Below, one piece after another: positions 8,921 through 17,294 of a DNA stretch of 64,000 nt. The notes under the pieces are model-generated. The model did no database searches, was not told the origin of the DNA, and saw only the letters and a program-made list of their open reading frames with translations. The stretch's first letter is position 1, and every line of letters begins with the position of its first letter. Origin of the DNA: Mycobacterium sp. MBM. GTDB taxonomy: Bacteria; Actinomycetota; Actinomycetes; Mycobacteriales; Mycobacteriaceae. The position numbers and the translations under genes were made by a program. Location: positions 43,055 through 107,054 of the forward strand of contig JAKJHY010000018.1 of the NCBI GenBank assembly GCA_021648845.1, written 5' to 3'.

Positions 8921-10489
8921 ATGCCCAACCTGGCAGACACCTCCACCGAGCTGCGTCGGTACCTGAACGCGCGGATTCCGCTAATCGTGCTGCAGAGCTC
9001 GGAGGCCCGGCGCGCACAAGATCTGATCCGGCAGGTGGCCGGACAGCTGAAGGCGATGTCGTTCTACTGCCACACCCGCACCGGTGGCCTGACCGAGCTG
9101 CTCAGCCAGAAGGCGATCGTCGACGACAGGTCCCTGCTGGGCGCTTTCGACTACGCCGCCGCCACCTTCCGTTCGCGTGACTACGTGAACTTCGTCTTCG
9201 TCGATGTGGAGGACATCGGTGACGACAGTTCGACGTCGCGCCATCTGGCCGAGTTGGCTGACCTGGCTGAAGGCCGGTCAGGGTCCATCATTCTCGTGAC
9301 GTCCGGCGCCGTGTCGACCGGGCTGATGAGAATGGGGATGGCGGTCGAGCTGGATCTGCCGGATCTGGACGAATTGTTCTATGTGGTCAGCGACCTGGTC
9401 GACAACTACCGCGGGAACATGCAGATCGATTGGAATCACGACGATGTGCGCCGAGCGTCCGAGGTACTGGTTGGCCTCAGCGAATCCCAGGCACTCAACG
9501 CCATCAGCGCGCTGCTGGCCAAAGGCAAACTGGTGCAAGAGGACATCACCGAACTATCCACCTACAAGGACCGGATGTTCGGTGCGATATCGGGGATTGA
9601 GCGGGTACACATCCGCGCTGAGGACCGGCAGGTAGGTGGGCTGACGCAGCTACGGGACTGGCTGCGTCAGCGCGGTGAGCTGATCCGGATGGACCTGAGC
9701 CATTCGACGCTCAAGCCGCCGCGCGGGGTGCTGCTGGTCGGCGTCCCTGGGTGTGGAAAGTCGTTGTCGTCCAAGGCGGTGGCGGCCGAATGGCAGTTGC
9801 CGCTCTACCGCTTGGACATGTCCTCGGTGCTCGGCATGTATGTCGGCCAGTCCGAAGGTCGACTGCGGGAGGCGCTGGACATGGCGGCCCGGGTGGCGCC
9901 GTGTGTGTTGTGGATCGACGAGATCGAGAAGGCACTGGCCGGCGGTGGTGCCGGCGGTGATTCCACCGGTGTGACGCGACGGATGGTGGGCCAGTTCCTG
10001 TACTGGTTGCAGGAGTCGAGGGCGAAAGTGTTCATCGTTGCGACGGCCAACGATGTCGCTTCGCTGCCACCGGAACTGCTGCGTAAGGGCCGGTTCGATG
10101 AGCTGTTCTTCGTGGACTTGCCCGACGCCGAGGATCGCGCCGAGATCATCCGGATGTACTACCAGACCTACCTCAAAGTTGATGTCTCGCCGTACCTACT
10201 CGATGAATTGGTGACGGCATCGGACGGGTTCGCCGGCGCCGATATCGCTGCAGTAGTACACGAAGTCGCCTCTTACGCGACACTGCAGGGGCTATCCGGC
10301 GCGGCCGTGCCCGACGATGTCGTCAAGGATCTGTTCGCCAACCTGGTGCCGTTCAGTCAGACCAACCCGGAGGAAGTCGCCGCGATCCGCGCCTGGGGCG
10401 CCGAGCGTGCGGTCCCGGCTGGACGCACACGTCGGTCCGATACCGGCGGCCCGGTGCGCGCCGCCCGTCGCATCATGACGATTAACTGA
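8921..10489 (+). CDS. Ycf46-type AAA+ ATPase
   Basis: 522 residues from ATG 8921, preceded by AGGAA. The N-terminal ~250 residues match the Ycf46 family start (YLNARIPLIVLQSSEARRA, a degenerate P-loop-like domain). The AAA+ module follows: GVLLVGVPGCGKSLSSKAVA (Walker A Lys near 280), PLYRLDMSSVLGMYVGQSEG, CVLWIDEIEKAL (Walker B near 333), sensor-1 IVATANDV, and the arginine-finger region LLRKGRFDELFFVDLP. This family is found in chloroplasts, cyanobacteria and many bacteria and is thought to remodel proteins. In this operon it could load or unfold the small helical proteins encoded next to it, a role comparable to EccA in type VII secretion. That last point is inference. Confidence 0.88.
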   Translation: MPNLADTSTELRRYLNARIPLIVLQSSEARRAQDLIRQVAGQLKAMSFYCHTRTGGLTELLSQKAIVDDRSLLGAFDYAAATFRSRDYVNFVFVDVEDIGDDSSTSRHLAELADLAEGRSGSIILVTSGAVSTGLMRMGMAVELDLPDLDELFYVVSDLVDNYRGNMQIDWNHDDVRRASEVLVGLSESQALNAISALLAKGKLVQEDITELSTYKDRMFGAISGIERVHIRAEDRQVGGLTQLRDWLRQRGELIRMDLSHSTLKPPRGVLLVGVPGCGKSLSSKAVAAEWQLPLYRLDMSSVLGMYVGQSEGRLREALDMAARVAPCVLWIDEIEKALAGGGAGGDSTGVTRRMVGQFLYWLQESRAKVFIVATANDVASLPPELLRKGRFDELFFVDLPDAEDRAEIIRMYYQTYLKVDVSPYLLDELVTASDGFAGADIAAVVHEVASYATLQGLSGAAVPDDVVKDLFANLVPFSQTNPEEVAAIRAWGAERAVPAGRTRRSDTGGPVRAARRIMTIN

Positions 10490-10517
10490 ATCCATCAGAA
10501 CATCGGAAAGGCAACAG

Positions 10518-10778
10518 ATGTCGGAACTTCTCAAGCTCAAGGGAACGCTGGAGAGCATCTCGAACTCGGCGAAGCAGACCGCAGGTCAACTCGGCCAGTT
10601 CAAGAGCAAGTTCACCGGGTACCAGGGGCAGGTGCGGGCGGCGATCGGAGGGAGCTCCCAGCGCAAGGACCAAGAGGTGATGCAGGCGCTCGATGCCGCC
10701 GCCAAACAGGTCGACGCTGCAGTGAACGCGCTGAATCAAGCCGCACGTGTCGCTTCGAACTACGGTCGCTCGATGTGA
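10518..10778 (+). CDS. Small helical protein, WXG100-like in size
   Basis: 86 residues from ATG 10518 (GGAAAGG upstream). Two long amphipathic helices are predicted on either side of a short IGGSS turn: LESISNSAKQTAGQLGQF before it and VMQALDAAAKQVDAAVNALN after it. There is no Trp-X-Gly, so it is not a classic WXG100 protein, but length and helical hairpin layout are alike. It shares the pattern IGG(S/T)...D..(V)M..LD.A....A...LN.A with the next protein, so the two are paralogous. It could be a secreted substrate or a structural subunit of the island's machine. Confidence 0.65.
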   Translation: MSELLKLKGTLESISNSAKQTAGQLGQFKSKFTGYQGQVRAAIGGSSQRKDQEVMQALDAAAKQVDAAVNALNQAARVASNYGRSM

Positions 10779-11122
10779 TGCGTTCCGGGTCGGGTGATGA
10801 TCTCGCGGCTTTGGAGCGGGCGGCCGCCGAACTGCACCAGATCGCCCGCAGTGCGCGCGAGCAGGCCGGCCTGATGGATGCGCATGCGGCGCGGGTGAAG
10901 CCGGTCGCCCAGGGTGTCGGCGCGATCATTGGTGGCACCGCATCCGGTACCGACAAGAAGATGGTCGGTATGCTGGACCGGGCGGTGCGCGACCTTGCCG
11001 ATTCCTCTCGCCTGCTCAACGAGGCATCTCGCACCGCACAGCGATTGGCGCAGGAAGCCACATCACGAGCGCTAGCCGCGCGAGAGGCCCAGGCCGCCCA
11101 ACAATCAGCGCGGAAGCGATAA
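10775..11122 (+). CDS. Small helical protein, paralogue of its neighbour
   Basis: 115 residues from GTG 10775, which overlaps the previous stop by GTGA; ATG 10778 is an alternative. Long helices flank VGAIIGGTASGTD. The stretch after it (MVGMLDRAVRDLADSSRLL, NEASRTAQRLAQEA) aligns with the upstream protein around IGG, D, LD and LN/LL-NEA positions. It has an Ala/Arg-rich C-terminus. No signal peptide, WXG or YxxxD/E motif is seen. Paralogous small helical partners encoded side by side recall the heterodimeric substrates of type VII secretion, but that is only an analogy. Confidence 0.62.
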   Translation: MMRSGSGDDLAALERAAAELHQIARSAREQAGLMDAHAARVKPVAQGVGAIIGGTASGTDKKMVGMLDRAVRDLADSSRLLNEASRTAQRLAQEATSRALAAREAQAAQQSARKR

Positions 11123-11124
11123 CG

Positions 11125-11649
11125 GTGTCCTCCGATATCGAGAGGATCGCGAAGGCGCTGCGCGAGCTGGCCGCCGACGCCGGCAGAACGGGCGACGGGG
11201 TGTCCCAGGCACATCGGCGGATCACCCGGTTGGTGGATCAGGCGCACGCCCAAGGACGCAGCGGCCTGGCGATGGGGCCGTTGGTCGGTCAGCTACGCGG
11301 CGCCGCCGACAAAGCGCGCGGCGCAGCCAACTCGGTCGAACAGATCGAGCGGCACGGCAAGGGATTCGCCGACCATCTTGCCGCTCGCGGCGGCGGTGGC
11401 GGCGGGCCCGTGTCGGTGGGCTTCCTGGGCGATATGGCTGTCGCGGCGACGGCCTTCCTCGGCTTCGCCGGAACACCGCAGACCATGCTGAACGATTCAC
11501 CGGATCTCACCGGCCCCGGTGAGGTCGGTGGTTCCAGCATGATTCAGCGCTCCCTGGATGCCGCCGACAACGGAGACGACCTGAACACCGGATTGAAGAA
11601 ACGCAACGACACCGGCGACGCCCCGGTGGACCGAGACCGGTACCGCTGA
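11125..11649 (+). CDS. Helical protein with glycine-rich hinge
   Basis: 174 residues from GTG 11125, two bases after the previous stop. Residues 1-~85 are helical and of similar size to the two preceding proteins (IERIAKALRELAADAGRT, LVGQLRGAADKARGAANSV). A glycine run (RGGGGGGPVSVG) and a short hydrophobic segment (FLGDMAVAATAFLGFAG) follow. The C-terminus is polar and acidic. The hydrophobic segment is short for a transmembrane helix. It is the last gene of the + operon and converges with the pseudokinase-NagZ gene. No family was recognised. Confidence 0.58.
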   Translation: MSSDIERIAKALRELAADAGRTGDGVSQAHRRITRLVDQAHAQGRSGLAMGPLVGQLRGAADKARGAANSVEQIERHGKGFADHLAARGGGGGGPVSVGFLGDMAVAATAFLGFAGTPQTMLNDSPDLTGPGEVGGSSMIQRSLDAADNGDDLNTGLKKRNDTGDAPVDRDRYR

Positions 11650-11656
11650 CCGACGC

Positions 11657-13603
11657 TCACCGCCCGCAGGTCGGTTTCGGACCCTTCGCCGTTGCCACCC
11701 TGGTCAGTGCCTCGGTCACCCGCTGCATGCTGAGTTCGTCGGTCCCGACCGCCTGTTCGAGCCTGTTCAGCACGGTGCCGACCTGATCGGTCGAAATCCA
11801 CAGCGCGACATCGGCACCGGCTTGCAGTGCCCGCAGCACCGCGTCGGCGATCCCATACCGCTGGTTGATGGCGCCCATGCTGGACAGGTCGTCGGTGTAC
11901 ACCAAGCCGGAGAACGGTGGCCCGCCGTATATGCCGGATCGAAGCAGCTGGTAGGCCGGCGACGACAGGCTGGCCGGATCGGTTCCGGTCAATCCGGGGA
12001 CCTGCATGTGTCCGAGCATCACCGCCACCGGGGCAGCTGTCGTCAGCGTCCGGTAGGGGACCAGATCCTGATCCTGCAGAGTGTCCAGCGGTGGGGTTGT
12101 CACCCCACCCAGATGCGAATCACCGGATGCGCGACCGTGTCCGGGAAAGTGTTTGAGCACCGGAAGGAGGCCCGCGTCGCGCAATCCGGCGGCGTAGGCG
12201 CCGGCGTAGGTGGTGGCCGTCTGCGGGTCCGAGCCGAAGGAGCGGTCACCGATGACGGTGTTGTCGGGAGCATCGGTGATATCGACGACTGGGGCGAAAT
12301 CGACGGTGATGCCCAAATCGGCCATCTGTTGGCCACGGTCTCGTGCGATGGCCCGAACCTGCTCCGGTGTGCTGTTCCGCGCGAGGACCCGAGGGGGCGA
12401 CTGGTAGCCGATGAGGTGGGACAGGCGCTGCACGCGGCCGCCCTCTTCGTCGACGCTGACCGCAAGCGGCAGCGGCCCCGAGATGCCCTGAAGTTCGGGC
12501 ATCGTTCCGTCCTGCAGCATCGTCATATCGGTCCAGCTGGCAACGAAGATGCCACCGACATGGTGGTTGGTGACCACTGAACGGGCATCGTCGGCGTCGT
12601 TCACCCCGACCATGAGAAGCTGGGCGAGTTTATCGCGCAGCGGCAGGTCGGCGGCCAGGGCCACTGGGTCGCACGGATCCGGCGGGGCCGGTGCGGCCGG
12701 CGCCTGCGGTTGGACCGGAGGTGTGGCCGCGGTGGTCTGCGTCGGCGTCGGTGGCGTTCTGCTGAAATACACCCCGCCGGTGACGAGTGCGGCCACCGCG
12801 GCGAGCGCGCCGGCCACCGGCAGCGCTCGCGAGAAACGGGATCGGCCGGCCTTGCCGGGTGTGGCCCGCTGGGCCGGACGGCGATCGGATGCGGTCGGGT
12901 CTGTCAACGCGGCTGTCAGGTCCCGGCAGCTGTCGAACCGTGCCGCCGGGTCGGTGTCGAGCGCGCGCGCAAGCACCGGCGCGAGGTCGGACAGCTCGGG
13001 ATGGGATGCGCTCAGTGTTCGGTGATTAGGTTCGGCCTGGCCGGTGAGAAGGTGGCAGGCAACCGCGGCCAGCGCGTATTGGTCAGGGCGGCCCTCGGTG
13101 TCCTCGACCGCGGTTGCCGTGTCGAAGTCGGTGAGCAGGACGAAATAGTCGTTCGAGAAGGGTTGCTGCAGCAGGACGTTGTCGACACCGAGGTGCCCGT
13201 GCACGACCCCACGGTCGTGGGCGTAGTCCAGTGCGCGTCCGATATGGTCGACGATGGTTAGCGCGGCGCGCCGCGGCATGCCTGACGGATACCGCTGTGC
13301 GAGGAGTTCACCCGCGTCGGGACCGCTGATGTGCTCGGTGGTCAACCACGGCTGCCCCGCCGTCCGTCCGTGACCGACGATTCTGGTGATATTCGGGTGC
13401 TCGAGTGTCGAGGCCGCTTCGACAACCCGCTTGAGCCGGTCCCGGTTCGGGCGATCGGACAGGTCCGGCGCGGTGATGATCTTGAGGGCGACCGGGTTCT
13501 TGATCCGCGGATGCTCGGCGAGGTAGGTGTCGCCCGAGGAGCTGGACCGTATCAGCCGATCGACGGTGAAGCCGGCGAATGACTCACCATGGGAGAACGG
13601 CAT
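11657..13603 (-). CDS. Membrane pseudokinase fused to an external NagZ-type GH3 domain
   Basis: 648 residues from ATG 13603. Residues 1-~235 have a Ser/Thr kinase fold with the beta3 Lys (VALK, K41), but the catalytic HRD is HGH (135-137) and DFG is DFD (159-161), so the catalytic Asp is missing and phosphotransfer is unlikely. A transmembrane helix spans ~261-280, followed by a Thr/Pro linker. Residues ~315-640 are a glycoside hydrolase family 3 beta-N-acetylhexosaminidase of the NagZ/LpqI type: SVDEEGGRVQR, KHFPGHG (484-490), DSH near 497 and an Asp pair at 571-572. The external enzyme would cut GlcNAc from muropeptides, and the internal domain would sense or dock. The fusion is unusual. 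Confidence 0.85.
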   Translation of the reverse strand: MPFSHGESFAGFTVDRLIRSSSSGDTYLAEHPRIKNPVALKIITAPDLSDRPNRDRLKRVVEAASTLEHPNITRIVGHGRTAGQPWLTTEHISGPDAGELLAQRYPSGMPRRAALTIVDHIGRALDYAHDRGVVHGHLGVDNVLLQQPFSNDYFVLLTDFDTATAVEDTEGRPDQYALAAVACHLLTGQAEPNHRTLSASHPELSDLAPVLARALDTDPAARFDSCRDLTAALTDPTASDRRPAQRATPGKAGRSRFSRALPVAGALAAVAALVTGGVYFSRTPPTPTQTTAATPPVQPQAPAAPAPPDPCDPVALAADLPLRDKLAQLLMVGVNDADDARSVVTNHHVGGIFVASWTDMTMLQDGTMPELQGISGPLPLAVSVDEEGGRVQRLSHLIGYQSPPRVLARNSTPEQVRAIARDRGQQMADLGITVDFAPVVDITDAPDNTVIGDRSFGSDPQTATTYAGAYAAGLRDAGLLPVLKHFPGHGRASGDSHLGGVTTPPLDTLQDQDLVPYRTLTTAAPVAVMLGHMQVPGLTGTDPASLSSPAYQLLRSGIYGGPPFSGLVYTDDLSSMGAINQRYGIADAVLRALQAGADVALWISTDQVGTVLNRLEQAVGTDELSMQRVTEALTRVATAKGPKPTCGR

Positions 13604-13660
13604 ATTCGGACATCCTAACTGTGCTGACGAGAGTCGCGACGGCGAAGCGAAGGCAGACCG

Positions 13661-14752
13661 CTACCGGTACATGCTGGTCTCGGACGTTCCCAGCGTGTGA
13701 CTCAGCTTTTTCGCGTAGCAGTGGTCGGCGTCATATCCCTCTGCGGCACACCAGTTATTGGCGTCGTGACCGTTGCTGAACGGCACCCCCGACAGCGTGA
13801 TCCACCAGTGCGGATGGGGGTTGTACACCGGCCAGTCCGGCGACCACACCAGCCGGGCACCGGGAAACCGCTGGCGTAGCTCCAGATGTTCGCGGACGAT
13901 GTCGGGGTACGTCCAGTTCACGCCGTCAGCGAAGAGCCCGGGATACTTCGAGCTCAGTTGCGGTTGCCACGCATTTAGCAGGTGGGTGTCGATGTAGCCT
14001 CTATCGGCCGCCGCGATGTCGACGAGAGCAGAGTGGGCGGCGGCCTCGAGGTTTCCCGACTCCGGGGTGCCCAACGCGAATGCCCGCACCGTCGACGGAG
14101 TCAAGGAGTTGTCCGAGACGGACCGGTCGGAACCTTGCCGATAGGCGGTCAATCGCAAACCCCCGCTCACTATTTCGGGTATGCGCCAGTAGCTGTTCGG
14201 TGGGAATGAGAAGGTGACCAATGCCCCGTCGTCGCCGACGGCGATGGGGGTGGTGGAGAGGTCGAAGACACCGGCTGCCACGTCCCGGCCGGCTTGGTCG
14301 ACCGCGGTGACACGAAATGCGGTGTTGGCCAGCAGGTCGCCGCCCGAACACGTTGGCGAGACCGTCGCCATGATCACCAAACCGTCAGGCTGTAGGTCGG
14401 CCGATTCCGCGGCCAGTGTCGGTGGTGAGGAGCACGGTTCGACCTCGCTGACGGCAACCGGATTGCGGTTCGCCCGATCGGTCGAACCCGCGGTGCGGTC
14501 GGCGCTGGTCTCGTCGCCACCACCGCCATCGACGAGGGCGACGACGAGGGCGAGCACCATGACCGCCACCACGGTACCGACGATTCCCGCGAGCACTTTC
14601 GGGTTCATTCCGCCGGGGCCGCGACCGGTCGGCGGAGTCGCCGGCGGGCGGGGTGCTGGGCCGGCCTGACCGATTCGGGGGTAACTCGACGGGTTGCCAC
14701 CGTCCGGGCTGTTGGACGGTAGCGGAAACATCGGTTGCGATCCGTCGGTCAC
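13661..14752 (-). CDS. Single-pass membrane protein with N-terminal QPMF motif
   Basis: I chose GTG 14752 because it gives TDGSQPMFPLPSN, matching the start of the protein at 16534; the frame stays open upstream to 14926. 363 residues. A Pro/Gly-rich cytosolic segment contains QPMF and YPRIG; one transmembrane helix follows (VLAGIVGTVVAVMVLALVVAL). The external part has a beta-rich domain (NTAFRVTAVDQAGRDVAAGV) and a C-terminal domain with Cys residues (NNWCAAEGYDADHCYAKK). It lies 57 bases downstream of the pseudokinase-NagZ start in the same direction. No enzyme motif was recognised. A structural or sensing role at the wall is inferred. Confidence 0.65.
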   Translation of the reverse strand: MTDGSQPMFPLPSNSPDGGNPSSYPRIGQAGPAPRPPATPPTGRGPGGMNPKVLAGIVGTVVAVMVLALVVALVDGGGGDETSADRTAGSTDRANRNPVAVSEVEPCSSPPTLAAESADLQPDGLVIMATVSPTCSGGDLLANTAFRVTAVDQAGRDVAAGVFDLSTTPIAVGDDGALVTFSFPPNSYWRIPEIVSGGLRLTAYRQGSDRSVSDNSLTPSTVRAFALGTPESGNLEAAAHSALVDIAAADRGYIDTHLLNAWQPQLSSKYPGLFADGVNWTYPDIVREHLELRQRFPGARLVWSPDWPVYNPHPHWWITLSGVPFSNGHDANNWCAAEGYDADHCYAKKLSHTLGTSETSMYR

Positions 14753-15024
14753 TGCGCCGCTCCCTTGTCCATCGGTGGGCGAACCTCTCGTCCGGTGCGG
14801 CGGGGTCTGCAGTCGACTCGCACGGACGATCTCGGACGAATCCGCGCGTTCGGTGAGAACTGCCCGCTCACAGTTGGCTTGACAGCATTGTCGGTGGTGA
14901 CGGGACATTTTTCCCGGTTTTGCCATCCGATGTGGCAGGCGCCACTGGATGGGGTTGCGGCAAACTCGGTCGGTGAGGACGGCCGGACTGTGCGGGCGGT
15001 GAACCTGGCCGTATCGTGACGGGT

Positions 15025-15846
15025 ATGAGCGTGCCTGAGGTGCCCGGTCGGGACCACCGGACCTTCAGTCGTCGCCAGGCGCTGTGGGTTGCCGGAGGTG
15101 CGGGTCTGGCGGCCGTCGCGGCCGCTTGCTCGAGCCGCAACGACGAGCAGCCATCCGCGTCAACGTCCGTCGACGCCGGGCCGCCACCACCCGAACAACC
15201 GGCGCAGTCGAGTCAACCGCCCGTTCCGGCGCTGGCTGCGGCTTCGGCGTTGCTGTTGTGCCGCGATGCCTGGGGCGCGGCTGCGCCAGCCCCGGGCGGG
15301 GTTGCACACACCATCACCCGGATGACGCTGCACCACACCGCGGTGTCGCTGGGAGACAACAGCAATGCTCCGGGCCGGCTGCGCCAGCACCAGCAATACC
15401 ATCAGGGCACCCAGGGCTGGGTGGACATCGCCTACCACCTGAGCGTGGACCGGAACGGCAACATCTACGAACTCCGTCGGCCCGAGATTGCCGGGGACAC
15501 CGCGACAAGCTACGACCCGGCCGGTCATTTCCTTGTTCTGTGTGAGGGCAACTTCGAGGAAGAAGAGGTGTCCGAGGCGCAACTGCACGGGGCGGCAATG
15601 GCTTTCGCGTGGGCCTCCCGGCAGTTCCAGATCAGCACCGACACCCTGGGCGGACATCGGGATGCGGCCCCGGACACGGTGTGCCCGGGGACGAACCTGT
15701 ACAGCCGACTCAGCTCGGGTGAGCTCAGACGACGGGTCGAGGACTTGCTGGTCGCCGGTGGTGTGGATCTGCAGCCGATCTGCGGGCCGGAGGCGGGTGC
15801 CATCGTGGCCGAGATCGAGGCGGGTACCCAGCCGCAGAAATACTGA
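15025..15846 (+). CDS. N-acetylmuramoyl-L-alanine amidase (PGRP-like), Tat-type lipoprotein
   Basis: About 273 residues from ATG 15025; GTG 15016 is an alternative three codons upstream. A twin-arginine-type motif (FSRRQALWV) is followed by a hydrophobic stretch and a lipobox (AAACSS), so a folded lipoprotein exported by Tat is likely. After a Ser/Pro linker comes an amidase_2/PGRP domain: MTLHHTAVS (zinc His), WVDIAYHLSVDRNGNIYE (conserved Tyr-His), and GGHRDAAPDTVCPG (C-terminal zinc His and Cys). It should cleave the lactyl-amide bond of peptidoglycan outside the membrane. It sits amid the island's membrane genes and could locally open the wall for the machine. Confidence 0.85.
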   Translation: MSVPEVPGRDHRTFSRRQALWVAGGAGLAAVAAACSSRNDEQPSASTSVDAGPPPPEQPAQSSQPPVPALAAASALLLCRDAWGAAAPAPGGVAHTITRMTLHHTAVSLGDNSNAPGRLRQHQQYHQGTQGWVDIAYHLSVDRNGNIYELRRPEIAGDTATSYDPAGHFLVLCEGNFEEEEVSEAQLHGAAMAFAWASRQFQISTDTLGGHRDAAPDTVCPGTNLYSRLSSGELRRRVEDLLVAGGVDLQPICGPEAGAIVAEIEAGTQPQKY

Positions 15847-15853
15847 ACGGCGG

Positions 15854-16534
15854 TCAGCAGGGCAGGATGTAGCGCGGGTCGGTGGTGCTGTCGAGCCACT
15901 TACCGTAGGCGTCGCCACCGGTGCGGCGGACCTCGGAGCACACAGCGGATTGGCTACGGCCGGCGGGGCGGTAGACGGCGTAGATGGGGGTTCCCTGATC
16001 GCTGACCTGCCGTAGCGACGGACAGGAATGGTCGGTGCGCAGGTACGACGCACCCGGAAACGCGTTAAGCGCCCGCTGGATCTCGGCGTCGTACCGCCCA
16101 GGGGTGACGGCATTGCTGAGCACCACGATCCCCGAACCGTCGCAGTCCGGCTGGCTGATCGGCACGCTCACGTTCAGGGCTACCCGGCGCGCGTCGGGCC
16201 GTGACGGTGCGGTCACAGGCTCGGCGGCGGTCTCGTCCGATCTCACGGTGGGATCGGTAACCACCGTGGGTTTTGTTGCCGCGGAAGGGGCGTCGTCCTC
16301 GGAGCCGCCTGTGGCGACGACGGCGACGACCGCGACCGCGACGACGACCACGGCACCCGCGGCGGCCAGCAGCCACGGCGGGGGAGTCGATCTCTGCGGC
16401 GAGCCCGGGTTGCCGCCGGACGGCGCGCCCAGCGGCGCAGTCGGTGCGGGGGTGCCAATGACCGGGTAGCTCAAACCGGGATTTCCTTGTCCGCTCTGCG
16501 GAAGCGGAAACATCGGCTGTTGTCCATCGGTCAT
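15854..16534 (-). CDS. Single-pass membrane protein with N-terminal QPMF motif
   Basis: 226 residues from ATG 16534 with a strong AGGAGGAG ribosome site. It starts MTDGQQPMFPLPQ and contains SYPVIG, the same cytosolic motif as its two neighbours. A transmembrane helix follows (LLAAAGAVVVVAVAVVAVVA). The external domain (~residues 130-226) has Cys residues in PDCDGSGIVVLS, TDHSCPSLRQV, SAVCSEVRR and a final Cys. That pattern resembles the external sensor domains found in some mycobacterial membrane kinases, but here no kinase is attached. It may be a separated sensor or wall-binding part that docks through its N-terminus. Confidence 0.68.
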   Translation of the reverse strand: MTDGQQPMFPLPQSGQGNPGLSYPVIGTPAPTAPLGAPSGGNPGSPQRSTPPPWLLAAAGAVVVVAVAVVAVVATGGSEDDAPSAATKPTVVTDPTVRSDETAAEPVTAPSRPDARRVALNVSVPISQPDCDGSGIVVLSNAVTPGRYDAEIQRALNAFPGASYLRTDHSCPSLRQVSDQGTPIYAVYRPAGRSQSAVCSEVRRTGGDAYGKWLDSTTDPRYILPC

Positions 16535-16583
16535 CGTGTCGTCTCCTCCTCGGCGGGATGTCGGGTTGGCAACCCTGACATTC

Positions 16584-17294
16584 TCAGTAGAGATAGACGC
16601 GGCCGTCTCGGCCGCCTGTGCAGGTGATCCACGAATCGGAACCGAGCGCCGCGCAATGCATCACAAAGCGATCGCCAGAGCATTGGTCGCCAGTGCTGGG
16701 GCACGGCACACTGCCGTAGGCAAGAATGATCCGACTCTCGGCACTCGGGGAGGAGTTTTGTTCCCAGTACGCGTACAGCACATTCTGGGCGAACTCGCAG
16801 GAGGTCCCGGCGGCGCCGCGGCCGCTGCGGGTTGCCCAACCGGATTTTCCTGGCAGTGAGAAACCGGTATCGCACGATCTGCCGTAGGGATCCGGTTCCC
16901 GCAATATCGGGGGCGGGGCGGCCTGCCGTTGCGGTACCGATTCCGACCGGGTCTGCGTGGATGACGATCCGCCCGCCCCGCCGTCGCGGTCGATGAGGTG
17001 CTGCGGCGTGTTGGGGACCTGCGCGTTGTTAGATTCGGACGAGAAGATGGCGATCGCACCGATGCCGACGACCACCACGGTGACGGCGAGGGCGGCCCAC
17101 GTGCGTGGTCGGACGCGTATCGAGATAGCGGTACCCGACCGCTGCGGGCCCCCTAGAGCTGGCGTGAGTCCGATCGCCGGATAGTCGGCCGCCTGCGCGT
17201 TTTGAGGTTGCGCGAACATCGGTTGTGCGGCGGTGGTGTCGACGTCAGCCGCGCATGCGGCGTCGGCGTCGCCGGGGTGCGGATGGTCAGGCAT
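16584..17294 (-). CDS. Single-pass membrane protein with QPMF motif and Cys-rich external domain
   Basis: 236 residues from ATG 17294, preferred because CGGAG lies six bases upstream; an in-frame GTG at 17324 adds ten residues. The N-terminus contains AAQPMFAQPQN and DYPAIG, matching the two other island membrane proteins. A transmembrane helix (WAALAVTVVVVGIGAIAIF) precedes a linker and an external domain with at least six Cys (GRSCDTGF, TSCEFAQNVLYAYW, VPCPST, DQCSGDRF, MHCAAL, ITCTGG). Disulfides are likely. No family is assigned. The shared N-terminus suggests all three proteins meet one cytosolic partner. Confidence 0.66.
   Translation of the reverse strand: MPDHPHPGDADAACAADVDTTAAQPMFAQPQNAQAADYPAIGLTPALGGPQRSGTAISIRVRPRTWAALAVTVVVVGIGAIAIFSSESNNAQVPNTPQHLIDRDGGAGGSSSTQTRSESVPQRQAAPPPILREPDPYGRSCDTGFSLPGKSGWATRSGRGAAGTSCEFAQNVLYAYWEQNSSPSAESRIILAYGSVPCPSTGDQCSGDRFVMHCAALGSDSWITCTGGRDGRVYLY

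Noticed and set aside
10518..10778. Classic WXG100 (Esx) protein
   Set aside because: There is no Trp-X-Gly and no C-terminal YxxxD/E; only size and helical layout are similar, so I call it WXG100-like in size only.
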